Assembly (NCBI GenBank): GCA_046329535.1
Contig: JAXLUN010000002.1
Location: 496,001-560,000, forward strand
Direction: 5' to 3'
Length of the DNA stretch: 64,000 nucleotides
DNA from: Bog-950 sp046329535
GTDB taxonomy: Bacteria; Bacteroidota; Bacteroidia; Chitinophagales; LD1
Position 1 is the first letter of the stretch, and each line of letters begins with the position of its first letter. The translations under genes were made by a program, and so were the position numbers. The notes under the pieces were generated by a model. It was not told the DNA's origin, did not search any database, and saw nothing but the letters and a program-made list of their open reading frames with translations. This document shows, in pieces, positions 40,449 to 47,918 of this stretch.

Positions 40449-43211
40449 TTAATTCATTTCTGCCGCAATTCTATCGGCTGTTTCTTTAAGTAATATATCT
40501 TTTTCCAGGCCTGCTTTTTCCAGCCAGTTTTTCTTTTGTGTGCCCTTATAAAAAATGACCGAATGTAAAGCCGCAGCTTTAGTCCACCGATGATAATAAT
40601 GGCTGGTGTCATTCAGTATTTCATTGATTATTGTTTCGTACGATAGTTGTTCTTTAAAACCAAGCTTTAATGAATTACACTTTTGCAATACATCACCCGG
40701 CTCAAATATCTTGTTGAACCGGAGTGAAATTTCTTTAGGCACTTCAATTTCAATAACCTCTATAGCGTTGGCAATGGTTTCCTTCTTCTTCATATGAAAG
40801 GCACTTTTTGCTTTCAGCATTTTCTCTTTATCGTATACAAATGAAAAAAGTAACAACAAAGAGTTTTGAATCTCTTCCAGCTCCAGGTGAAGGGCGTCAG
40901 TTAAAATTTTAGCCGTTGAATTTTTATTGTTCTCCTGAATCATAAAAAGTATACGGGTGGCAGCAGAGAGATATTGATTCATTAAATCTATGTGCTGTGA
41001 TTGATTATGCGGTTGCGATTTGAACTCGCATAAGTGCAGGGCATGAAAAATATCTGAGCGCAGGTTTGGTGTTTTCCAAACCAATTCATCTAAAATTCTG
41101 GTAGCACTGTCAGTCCCTATTCTTCCACAAAGCAGAATTAACTTAGACTGTTGTTTTACGGTTATTTTTCCACCGGCCAATGTATGGCTAATTTCACTCA
41201 GCGCCACATCTCCGGCATTGTATAGTGCATCTATAACCTGCTTTTCATGTTTTAGAGTTAAAAACATTTCCATTAGTGGCACAATCAATCGTTCATTTCT
41301 CACTTTTCCGCTAGCTGCAATAGCTGCTATTACTACCTGCTCTTCCGGGTCTTTTAATAAAGCCAATAAAGGTTTGTAAAATGACTGTACACCTAACTCG
41401 CCTATAATCTCTGCGGCAATTTTTCGCTCTTCAAATAGCGAAGAGTCTATCAACTGAAGTAGTTTTTGTCCGGCTGTAACCATCGCACTAATTCCTCCGC
41501 TGGTCATAAGCCCGACAATAGCCGATTTCATTATTTGACGGTCTTTATCTTCAACAAACACATCTACGGTTTCAGATTCATCCGGCTGAAGCATACAAAT
41601 TGCCTTAACAGCTTCAGGCAAAAGCTGCAAGTCAGTTCGCTCTTCAATAATTTTCCCGATTTGCGGAAGAGTAGCTGTTATTCGTTTTCGCTCCGCAAGT
41701 TTTACCGCCTCCATTCTTACTTCATGGCTAGGATGCTCAAGCGCTTTTAAAACCAGGTCCTGCTTGTCATCCGTATATTGCTTTTCAATCAGGTTAAGTA
41801 TATAAATGGCCTCTCCTCTTTCCCCAAACGAAATTTTATCCAATAATACTTTCTGGGTTTTTTCGTCTGACAAATCAATTTCATTACCAACAGAATACCG
41901 TCTGTCCAATGCGGTTACCAAGGTTTTTACATACTCTCTATCAACTATAAAAATCATTATGACCCAAACAATAAGAAGAGTAAACAAAAGGTAGCTCAAC
42001 AGAAACAGGTCAACTTTGCCTGACACTTTTATAAGTGTAAAAAGCATAAACCCGCTAAATGCTAACGCAAATGGATCCATTACTCCCTTTACAATAGTGT
42101 GACCTTTTAATCGAAGGCTACTGGATAGCGGCTGCATAAGAGATAAGAAAACGGGGTCTTGCAAAGAGGTCTTGAGCACCTCAGTGATAATGGCCATTAA
42201 TCCAAAAAAATACAACACCGCGTGATGTTCATGTGTAAACAATGGAAGAAGAATAATACTGACCAAAAACACAAACAGTATAATGGGGCTAACCAATAAA
42301 GAGCCCTTAGTGCCAAGTGTGTTCGTCAGTCGGCCGGTTAGTATGAGTCGAATAAAAATGGCAAACACTCTTCCACCCGCATAAAACATGGCTATAAATC
42401 CGGCTAGCTGTTCATCGGTATGTGCTTCGTGTTTTATTTCGGAATAAAAAGAAAAGCTGATTACTGTTACACAGGTAACAACTATAAAAGACAAGACCGC
42501 CACAAAGGCAATCATCCTATTACCGAAAAAACTTTTTACAATATCGCGAATACTCTCTGTGGCGTGTTCATGGTTTGAGGCGTGGTTGTGTGCATGCTCA
42601 ACGTGCACATCCATTTTTCCAGCCTTGTTAAGCCGATAGTAAAAAACGAGCGAAAACAGAATAGATACAGCGGAAAGAATGAGCATATTCTCGCTGCTGA
42701 AAAATTTAATCAATATAGGCACAGCCGAATATCCAATCAGCTTGGCGGGAATATCACCGGCACCTATCATTCCAAACAACCGCTTGCTTTGACGAATATC
42801 AAACTGCAATGCGGCTAAACCCCAGAATTCTAAATTGGTAAGCAGATAAATAACATAGTACCAACTAAACATCACAAACAGAAATATTGAACTGTTCATA
42901 GATGAATACTCTACCCGTAAAAAAATAATGCTGACGGCTACAAAAAGAATAATGGCGGGCACCAGCTTTTTAACAGGCAACTTATGCTCCACCTTGCTAT
43001 AAACAAAACCGGCCAACCAAAGAAGTAATGCAGAGAAAAGATATACTTTGGGAAGCTCCAACACATCAAACCTTTCCAGAAAAAGCGCGAAGGCAACCGT
43101 ATTAAAAACGGCAACCCCTACTCCTTGAAAAAACTGAAGCCAAAAGAGGTTTGTAACCAACCACGCTTCATCATTCCTTACATTTAATAACTGAAGAAGA
43201 CGGTTTTTCAT
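40449..43211 (-). CDS. ADP/ATP carrier-like (NTT/MFS-fold) membrane protein with HEAT repeats
   Basis: 920 residues. Residues 1-440 hold about 12 membrane helices in the pattern of NTT-type nucleotide carrier-like proteins (RLFGMIGAGDIPAKLIG near 143 is typical of the family, and TDEQLAGFIAMFYAGGRVFAI and GMLF-like segments follow). Residues 455-720 form HEAT repeats (LVLKALEHPSHEVRMEAVKLAERK, AIVGLMTSGG, LLALLKDPEEQVVIAAIAASGKV), and 720-920 is further helical. The loop between helices 6 and 7 has six His in 14 residues (HVEHAHNHASNHEH, 203-216), suggesting a metal site. Whether it transports nucleotides or something else is open. Gene overlaps in context with a cNMP-binding protein 3 bp downstream. 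Confidence 0.85.
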   Translation of the reverse strand: MKNRLLQLLNVRNDEAWLVTNLFWLQFFQGVGVAVFNTVAFALFLERFDVLELPKVYLFSALLLWLAGFVYSKVEHKLPVKKLVPAIILFVAVSIIFLRVEYSSMNSSIFLFVMFSWYYVIYLLTNLEFWGLAALQFDIRQSKRLFGMIGAGDIPAKLIGYSAVPILIKFFSSENMLILSAVSILFSLVFYYRLNKAGKMDVHVEHAHNHASNHEHATESIRDIVKSFFGNRMIAFVAVLSFIVVTCVTVISFSFYSEIKHEAHTDEQLAGFIAMFYAGGRVFAIFIRLILTGRLTNTLGTKGSLLVSPIILFVFLVSIILLPLFTHEHHAVLYFFGLMAIITEVLKTSLQDPVFLSLMQPLSSSLRLKGHTIVKGVMDPFALAFSGFMLFTLIKVSGKVDLFLLSYLLFTLLIVWVIMIFIVDREYVKTLVTALDRRYSVGNEIDLSDEKTQKVLLDKISFGERGEAIYILNLIEKQYTDDKQDLVLKALEHPSHEVRMEAVKLAERKRITATLPQIGKIIEERTDLQLLPEAVKAICMLQPDESETVDVFVEDKDRQIMKSAIVGLMTSGGISAMVTAGQKLLQLIDSSLFEERKIAAEIIGELGVQSFYKPLLALLKDPEEQVVIAAIAASGKVRNERLIVPLMEMFLTLKHEKQVIDALYNAGDVALSEISHTLAGGKITVKQQSKLILLCGRIGTDSATRILDELVWKTPNLRSDIFHALHLCEFKSQPHNQSQHIDLMNQYLSAATRILFMIQENNKNSTAKILTDALHLELEEIQNSLLLLFSFVYDKEKMLKAKSAFHMKKKETIANAIEVIEIEVPKEISLRFNKIFEPGDVLQKCNSLKLGFKEQLSYETIINEILNDTSHYYHRWTKAAALHSVIFYKGTQKKNWLEKAGLEKDILLKETADRIAAEMN

Positions 43212-43228
43212 GGCTGCTGCTTACGAGG

Positions 43229-43750
43229 CTAAGATAGATTTTTCTTCTCCTTTTCTGCCTGCTTCTTTTTATAAAAATCCTTGCTGGCTGTATAAATTGA
43301 TTTAGTAAACATAGCATATACCTTTCCTGCATCATCCTCGTAATGCAATGGAAGATCAAACGAATACTCTCCTCGCAATTCAATATGGTGCTTTACTTCT
43401 TTTACCATTTCATCTGAAATTAAGAAGCGACACTTTACGTGCTTAGTAATGGGTCGAACAAATTTCATAGATGCCCCTTTATCCCACACCACATAATTTT
43501 TACCCAATACTTCCATAAACATCAACATATAGTAGGGGTCTACAGAACTATATATGCTACCACCAAAAACTGTTCCTACACGGTTTTTTGTTCTGGTATT
43601 AAGACTCAGGCTTACATGCACCTCCTGAAAGTCTGAGGAGATAAATTCTACCCGCCCGCCACTGCACCATATACAAGGCCAATAATTAAATATCCATCGC
43701 ATCCATTTTGATTTTCGGGATTCGATTCGGTTGGTAGTGTACTGTTTCAT
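43229..43750 (-). CDS. DUF4442 hotdog-fold thioesterase-like protein
   Basis: 173 residues. The hotdog core is recognisable: RVEFISSDFQEVHVSLSLNTRTKNRVGTVFGGSIYSSVDPYYMLMF, where the VGTVFGGSIY...D segment is the catalytic/substrate region, then KFVRPITKHVKCRF. DUF4442 proteins resemble acyl-CoA or acyl-ACP thioesterases; activity here is unproven. The C-terminus is Lys/Glu rich (DFYKKKQAEKEKKN). It lies 17 bp upstream of the carrier/HEAT gene start on the same strand, possibly co-transcribed, and diverges from the M29 aminopeptidase gene by 68 bp. Confidence 0.87.
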   Translation of the reverse strand: MKQYTTNRIESRKSKWMRWIFNYWPCIWCSGGRVEFISSDFQEVHVSLSLNTRTKNRVGTVFGGSIYSSVDPYYMLMFMEVLGKNYVVWDKGASMKFVRPITKHVKCRFLISDEMVKEVKHHIELRGEYSFDLPLHYEDDAGKVYAMFTKSIYTASKDFYKKKQAEKEKKNLS

Positions 43751-43818
43751 GTTTATTAGCTCTCAAATTTTGAAATATCTTACTTCTTCTATTTTCACCA
43801 CGCAAAAAAACAAACTCT

Positions 43819-44925
43819 ATGTCTAACTCAGTTCGAGAAAAGTATGCGAAACTATTGGTGAACTATTGCTTGGCAGTAAAGAAAAATGATAAGGTGTATA
43901 TCAACTCTACCTCCCTGGCTGAAGACCTGTTGCGTGAAGTTGCGAAAGAGGTATACCTAGCGGGTGGAATTCCGGTAGTGAATATTGAAATGTCCGGCTT
44001 GGGTGAACTTGCGTTACAGTATGGCGAAGAGCATCAGTTGTGTTGGGTTAATCCGATGAAGAAGCATATTATGGAAACCTTTGATTGCTATTTAAACATC
44101 CGCGCCCCGTTTGAAAAAGGAGATGGCGAAAGCGAACCAGCAGATGAGACAAAATTTAAATTGCTGCAACAAGCGCAGCAGGAGATTAATAAAATATACT
44201 TTGAGCGGATTGGTAACGGTTCTATGCGGAGGTGTTTATGTCAATATCCTACACAGGCCGGGGCCGATGATGCCCGAATGAGTTTAGCGGAGTATGAGCA
44301 ATTTGTGTATCAATCATGCTATCTTTTTGATGAAGACCCGGTGGCCAAGTGGCTGGAAGTGCGTCAGAAACAACAGGGGTATGTAGATTATTTAAACAAG
44401 GCGGAACAAATACAATACGTAGGCCCGCAGGTAGATATCTCGTTTTCGGTAAAAGGCAGAACCTGGATTAACAGCGATGGCCGGGCCAATATGCCCAGCG
44501 GAGAGGTTTTTTCGGCACCGGTGGAGGATAGCGTAAACGGTAGGGTATACTTTAGTTATCCAACTATTTACATGGGTAAAGATGTTGTTGGTATTACGCT
44601 GGAAGTGAAAAACGGAGAGGTTGTTTCGTGGAATGCCGAGGAGGGGAAAGATGTATTAGACAAAGTGTTTGCTATTGAAGGTGCCCGTAAATGGGGCGAA
44701 GTGGCTATTGGCACTAACTACAACATTCAGCGGACCACCCGCAATATTCTGTTCGATGAAAAAATTGGCGGAAGCATACATATGGCTGTTGGACAAAGCT
44801 ACAAACAGTGTGGAGGTAAAAATGAAAGTACCGTTCACTGGGACATGATTACGGATATGAAAAATGGCGGACAGATAATTGCCGATGGAGTAAAGATTTA
44901 CGAGAATGGTAACTTTTTGATTTAG
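43819..44925 (+). CDS. M29 family metallo-aminopeptidase
   Basis: 368 residues, full length for the M29 (AmpS/aminopeptidase T) family. Characteristic parts are REKYAKLLVNYCLAVKKNDKVYI at the start, LNIRAPFE with the following GESEPAD, a central QVDISFSVKGRTWINSDGRANMPSGEVFSAPVEDSVNGRV with a Glu ligand, the GGKNESTVHWDMITDM segment whose Glu/His/Asp residues bind the di-metal site, and the end GQIIADGVKIYENGNFLI. The enzyme removes N-terminal amino acids from peptides in the cytoplasm. Its stop is one base from the convergent small membrane protein gene. Confidence 0.95.
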   Translation: MSNSVREKYAKLLVNYCLAVKKNDKVYINSTSLAEDLLREVAKEVYLAGGIPVVNIEMSGLGELALQYGEEHQLCWVNPMKKHIMETFDCYLNIRAPFEKGDGESEPADETKFKLLQQAQQEINKIYFERIGNGSMRRCLCQYPTQAGADDARMSLAEYEQFVYQSCYLFDEDPVAKWLEVRQKQQGYVDYLNKAEQIQYVGPQVDISFSVKGRTWINSDGRANMPSGEVFSAPVEDSVNGRVYFSYPTIYMGKDVVGITLEVKNGEVVSWNAEEGKDVLDKVFAIEGARKWGEVAIGTNYNIQRTTRNILFDEKIGGSIHMAVGQSYKQCGGKNESTVHWDMITDMKNGGQIIADGVKIYENGNFLI

Positions 44926-44926
44926 T

Positions 44927-45169
44927 TTAGGTTTTGCTGATGAACACCCGAATCAGGCTAAGCAAAGAAACCAGAGACCAAACGCCTTCGAGAATAATAA
45001 AGGGGGTGTAATGAATCATTATAGAAGCTGCACATGCTAAAGATGCGCCCACCAGATTCATGAATAGATAAATACGGCTTTCAAAGCTCAGCACTTTGAG
45101 CAGGTTCAGTAAAAAAGCGATTAAGAGGACAAATACTCCTGAAAAACCAATGGCACTTGAAAGAGTCAT
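44927..45169 (-). CDS. CBU_0592-like small membrane protein
   Basis: 80 residues with three membrane helices (SSAIGFSGVFVLLIAFLLNLL, RIYLFMNLVGASLACAASIM, FIILEGVWSLVSLLSLIRVF). Sequence and size fit the CBU_0592-like family, whose signature is the Gly..N..G.. and E-G-x-W-x-x-x-S/A pattern in the third helix. Function unknown. The start is 4 bp after the stop of the TerB-like gene on the same strand, so the two are probably co-transcribed, and the stop adjoins that of the M29 aminopeptidase gene. Confidence 0.85.
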   Translation of the reverse strand: MTLSSAIGFSGVFVLLIAFLLNLLKVLSFESRIYLFMNLVGASLACAASIMIHYTPFIILEGVWSLVSLLSLIRVFISKT

Positions 45170-45173
45170 GCCG

Positions 45174-45530
45174 TTAATCTATGGATGTTTCGGTCCATTC
45201 ATTAAACAGTTCATTTATAAAGATGTTTTCTTCGGGGGTAATACGTTTATCGGCCTGAGCTAACTCAATGGCATATTTTATAAATGCATTGCGCTCTTGC
45301 TCGGTGCTGTCTTCGTAAAAATCGGCCATGCATTTTTGAAAATGTATCATATAGTCTTCCTGTTTAAGGGCACTGAGTGCCTCGGTCTCTTTATCGAGGT
45401 TTACGCGCAGAGGCATTTCTTCTTCCAGCCATCTCTCAATTACCAAATCTTCTTTAATAGAAAACTTGCCATCTACTGCCGATAGAATCATTAGTAAATG
45501 GTAGCCCGCAATAGGTTTATTTTTTTTCAT
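45174..45530 (-). CDS. TerB-fold (tellurite-resistance-like) protein
   Basis: 118 residues, all helical: HLLMILSAVDGKFSIKEDLVIERWL at the start and ELAQADKRITPEENIFINELFNEW at the end are the two D-G-x-I/D-K-x-I-x-x-E-E/x-x-x-I half-sites of the TerB fold, which form acidic sites that may bind metal. Despite the name, no tellurite cluster is nearby (no terZ, terD or terC), and this protein is more likely a structural or stress-related relative. It is followed by the small membrane protein gene 4 bp downstream. Confidence 0.82.
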   Translation of the reverse strand: MKKNKPIAGYHLLMILSAVDGKFSIKEDLVIERWLEEEMPLRVNLDKETEALSALKQEDYMIHFQKCMADFYEDSTEQERNAFIKYAIELAQADKRITPEENIFINELFNEWTETSID

Positions 45531-45651
45531 ACAGCTTAATTTTACAACCCCATAAATGTAAAAGATTTTTGAAACGGAATCTGATATCGCTATTATAAAT
45601 TGTTTTTATTTCAATAACACTTGTATCTTTATGCCACAAAATACAACTTGT

Positions 45652-46122
45652 ATGATGGCCAAACATATATTGAATGCAATACTGGGTTTAATGATGTTTT
45701 TAACCCAGACTGTATTTGCACAAACCGGAAGCAATTACGAAGGAGATGTATTGGTTTATTTTTTAGGAAAAAACTCTACCAGCATGGAGTTAAAAGATTT
45801 AAAAGCCAATTATAAATGCGAGATGGCTAATGATGCTCATTATCTTTCTAAAGCAGGTATAGAATTGATTTTGAAAAACAGCGCGCTTAACGAAATTCAT
45901 CTTTACAACGGCAGTGCTGTTTACGGCAGTTTTACTGGTAAGCTTCCCAACAACCTTAAGTTTGGAATGACATCGAGCGATGTGAAGCGCCTGTTGGGCA
46001 AACCTATTGTTAGCTATAACTCGGGTTACTGTGAATATGAATATGCTAACTATATTTTATCTTGTTGGTTTGATGGTGGTAAGCTGAATCAGATGGGGGT
46101 TGCGGTTAAAACTGCTTTATAA
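45652..46122 (+). CDS. Exported protein, function unknown
   Basis: About 156 residues. Two adjacent ATG codons (45652 and 45655) start a signal peptide (MAKHILNAILGLMMFLTQTVFAQ); an earlier ATG at 45631 is less likely because a TATCTTTA box resembling the -7 element overlaps it at 45624-45631. The mature part has VLVYFLGKNSTSMELKDLKANYKCEMANDAHYLSKAGIELIL and then LPNNLKFGMTSSDVKRLLGKPI, a segment similar to lipid-binding or SmpA/BamE-like small domains (FGMT..V..LLG.P pattern). The C-terminus is CWFDGGKLNQMGVAVKTAL. Likely periplasmic; function not recognised. Confidence 0.72.
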   Translation: MMAKHILNAILGLMMFLTQTVFAQTGSNYEGDVLVYFLGKNSTSMELKDLKANYKCEMANDAHYLSKAGIELILKNSALNEIHLYNGSAVYGSFTGKLPNNLKFGMTSSDVKRLLGKPIVSYNSGYCEYEYANYILSCWFDGGKLNQMGVAVKTAL

Positions 46123-47121
46123 TTACTCGTAGAGCACAATCAATTTTTTCGCTGTTTCATAAATTTCGTTGGCCAGGTGTTCGGGCTTTAATACGCGCAC
46201 GTTTTCACCATAGCTAAGTATTTGCATTTTTAACTCCGTATTAAGCACCAGTTCTAAACTAATTACGGTTTGCTTATCGGTATCTTTAACTACTTTTTGT
46301 GAGTGATGTATGGGGATGGTTTTTATATATTTTGCCTGCATTGGTGTAAAAGATAACAGCACTTTTACCGGTTTGCCCTCTCCTAAAGTAACGCCTACTA
46401 CATTTTTGAAAAAGTTCTTTTTGTCTATTTCTTCTTCCTTATAGTATTCATCGGTTAGCTGCAGGTCTACTATACGGTCTAAGGCAAAGGTCAGAATTTT
46501 TGTTTCGCCTTTGTTGGTTCTGCGGCCTATGACATACCAAAAGTTTTTGGCCTCTTTAATTAAATAGGGTTCGAGCGTATTTTGCGAAGTACTATCACTG
46601 CCGTGTTTCTGATATGTAAATTTCAATACTCTTTTTTCTGAAATGGCTTTGAGTATAGGTTCAATAAACTCTATTCCTTTTACCACAAAGGGTTTGTCAA
46701 ATTGTATGTGGTCACTACCTCCTCTTGCCTCTTTGTTCAATTTTACGGTAGAGGCAATACGTTTAATGGCCTCTTCAAACTCTTTGATGGCCGGTAAATG
46801 TTTAAACTGGTCGAGTATGCTGATGGCAAAATCGAGCCCGTTAAGTTCATCGGAGCTGACGGGTAGGTTATGAATAGAATAATCGGGGTCGCTATAATGG
46901 TATATTTTTTCCTGCTTGTTGTAAACGATAGGCGCACAGAAATTTAATGCTTGACTGTAGCGCATCTCCTGTAGGTCTAACTGCACGGTACGCCTGGATA
47001 CCGGTTTATCAATCTTGTCTTTTATATACTCTAATAATTCATCCAGATGCGGGTATGGTTTTTTGCGTAACCGGATATCAATTAAGCGGTACCGGGTATA
47101 TGCATCGCGGTTTAAAGGCAT
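46123..47121 (-). CDS. WYL-domain transcriptional regulator
   Basis: 332 residues from ATG 47119-47121 (MPLNRDAYTRYRLIDIRL); a TTG start at 47154 lies inside the promoter box and is rejected. The N-terminal winged helix covers 1-75 (LDELLEYIKDKIDKPVSRRTVQLDLQEMRYSQ). The WYL domain is about 145-235, with the aromatic core as FWYVIGRRTNKGETKILTFALDRI (the third motif residue is Val, not Leu), followed by a WCX domain. WYL proteins bind nucleic acids or small ligands and often regulate divergent genes or defence systems. Divergent from two small unknown genes; an inverted repeat lies between them. Confidence 0.9.
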   Translation of the reverse strand: MPLNRDAYTRYRLIDIRLRKKPYPHLDELLEYIKDKIDKPVSRRTVQLDLQEMRYSQALNFCAPIVYNKQEKIYHYSDPDYSIHNLPVSSDELNGLDFAISILDQFKHLPAIKEFEEAIKRIASTVKLNKEARGGSDHIQFDKPFVVKGIEFIEPILKAISEKRVLKFTYQKHGSDSTSQNTLEPYLIKEAKNFWYVIGRRTNKGETKILTFALDRIVDLQLTDEYYKEEEIDKKNFFKNVVGVTLGEGKPVKVLLSFTPMQAKYIKTIPIHHSQKVVKDTDKQTVISLELVLNTELKMQILSYGENVRVLKPEHLANEIYETAKKLIVLYE

Positions 47122-47151
47122 AGAGATTTTGTGCTTTAGAGCAGCAATATC

Positions 47152-47159
47152 CAAATATA
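47152..47159 (-). promoter_or_regulatory. Candidate -7 box of the WYL regulator gene
   Basis: Reads TATATTTG on the minus strand. Transcription would begin near 47145, a leader of about 24 nt before the ATG at 47121. Confidence 0.5.
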
Positions 47160-47167
47160 TTTTTAGT

Positions 47168-47184
47168 GCGCAAATACATTGCGC
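47168..47184. promoter_or_regulatory. Inverted repeat in the divergent WYL intergenic region
   Basis: GCGCAA (47168-47173), spacer ATACA, TTGCGC (47179-47184), a perfect 6-bp inverted repeat of 17 bp. It lies about 10-25 bp upstream of the WYL -7 box and 42 bp before the divergent ATG at 47226, so it could control both. Confidence 0.5.
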
Positions 47185-47225
47185 GCAGGCGGCTCACCTT
47201 TGCTTTTGTAATTAAAACAAGCAAT

Positions 47226-47609
47226 ATGAGTTATGTAACAAACACCATTTTGAGTAGGCGTGAAGTTTACGTGAATGAAATTGTATTCTATTCTAAAAAT
47301 GAAATATCTCTTTTCGGTTTTTTCCAAAACGATAAGTCTTTTTCAGAAACACAGTATGTGATTTCGCGAAATGACTTACAGCTTTTACTGAGCAGCAACC
47401 AAACAGGTATTGAAATACTGTGGTGCATAGAAAATTTATTTGTTGTTCCGCATGAAGTTCCTGCAAGCATCAATCTGATAGACCTGTTTGGAATTACTCA
47501 GGTTTTTGAAGCGGAGAGTATATTACTAGAAGTTCCATTTACCGAAAATGAAACGCCTCTTAACGAACTGCTGTTTGTAAGCCGTGTACGCCCAACCAGT
47601 ACTATCTGA
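47226..47609 (+). CDS. Small protein divergent from the WYL regulator, function unknown
   Basis: 127 residues from ATG 47226 (MSYVTNTILSRREVYVNEIVFY); an in-frame start 60 bp upstream lies inside the inverted repeat region. No signal peptide, no clear membrane segment. Beta-rich and acidic in the second half: ISLFGFFQNDKSFSETQYVISRNDLQLLLSS, then VVPHEVPASINLIDLFGITQVFEAESILLEVPFTENE. I recognise no family. Another small gene starts 18 bp after its stop, on the same strand, and a terminator follows that one, so the two form a short operon under possible WYL control. Confidence 0.7.
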   Translation: MSYVTNTILSRREVYVNEIVFYSKNEISLFGFFQNDKSFSETQYVISRNDLQLLLSSNQTGIEILWCIENLFVVPHEVPASINLIDLFGITQVFEAESILLEVPFTENETPLNELLFVSRVRPTSTI

Positions 47610-47627
47610 TTTTTAAACCCTATAGCT

Positions 47628-47825
47628 ATGAACCATTTTAAATACAACCTTATTAACGGCCCTAAAAAAACGGTGACCGATTATCTGCAAACACTCGATA
47701 ATGATGACCTGCAAACCATTTATAGTTCAACTCTTTTTTACAATTTAAAAATGCCGGGCCTTATCCGAAAAATGCAGTCGGAATTAGAAAAACGTAAAAT
47801 CAACTCTCAGCTCATTTTGTTCTAA
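47628..47825 (+). CDS. Small protein, function unknown
   Basis: 65 residues, basic and largely helical (KKTVTDYLQTLDNDDLQTIYSSTLFY, then MPGLIRKMQSELEKRKINSQLILF). No family recognised. It begins 18 bp after the stop of the preceding small gene and is followed directly by a strong terminator at 47843-47878, so it is the last gene of that pair. Confidence 0.65.
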   Translation: MNHFKYNLINGPKKTVTDYLQTLDNDDLQTIYSSTLFYNLKMPGLIRKMQSELEKRKINSQLILF

Positions 47826-47842
47826 ATTTTTGTTGCCATGTT

Positions 47843-47878
47843 AGTCCCGGGGCTGTTGGATGAACCCGGGACTTTTTT
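47843..47878 (+). terminator. Intrinsic terminator
   Basis: AGTCCCGGG (47843-47851) pairs with CCCGGGACT (47865-47873), 13-nt loop, then TTTTTT (47873-47878). It lies 18 bp after the stop of the 65-residue gene and overlaps the apparent ATG at 47838 of the following membrane protein frame. Confidence 0.92.
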
Positions 47879-47918
47879 CACTACTTTACTATCGTCTATA
47901 TTCACTTTCTTCGGCCAA

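Noticed and set aside
45174..45530. A tellurite-resistance operon
   Set aside because: Only the TerB fold is present; no other ter genes are near, so the resistance label would be misleading.
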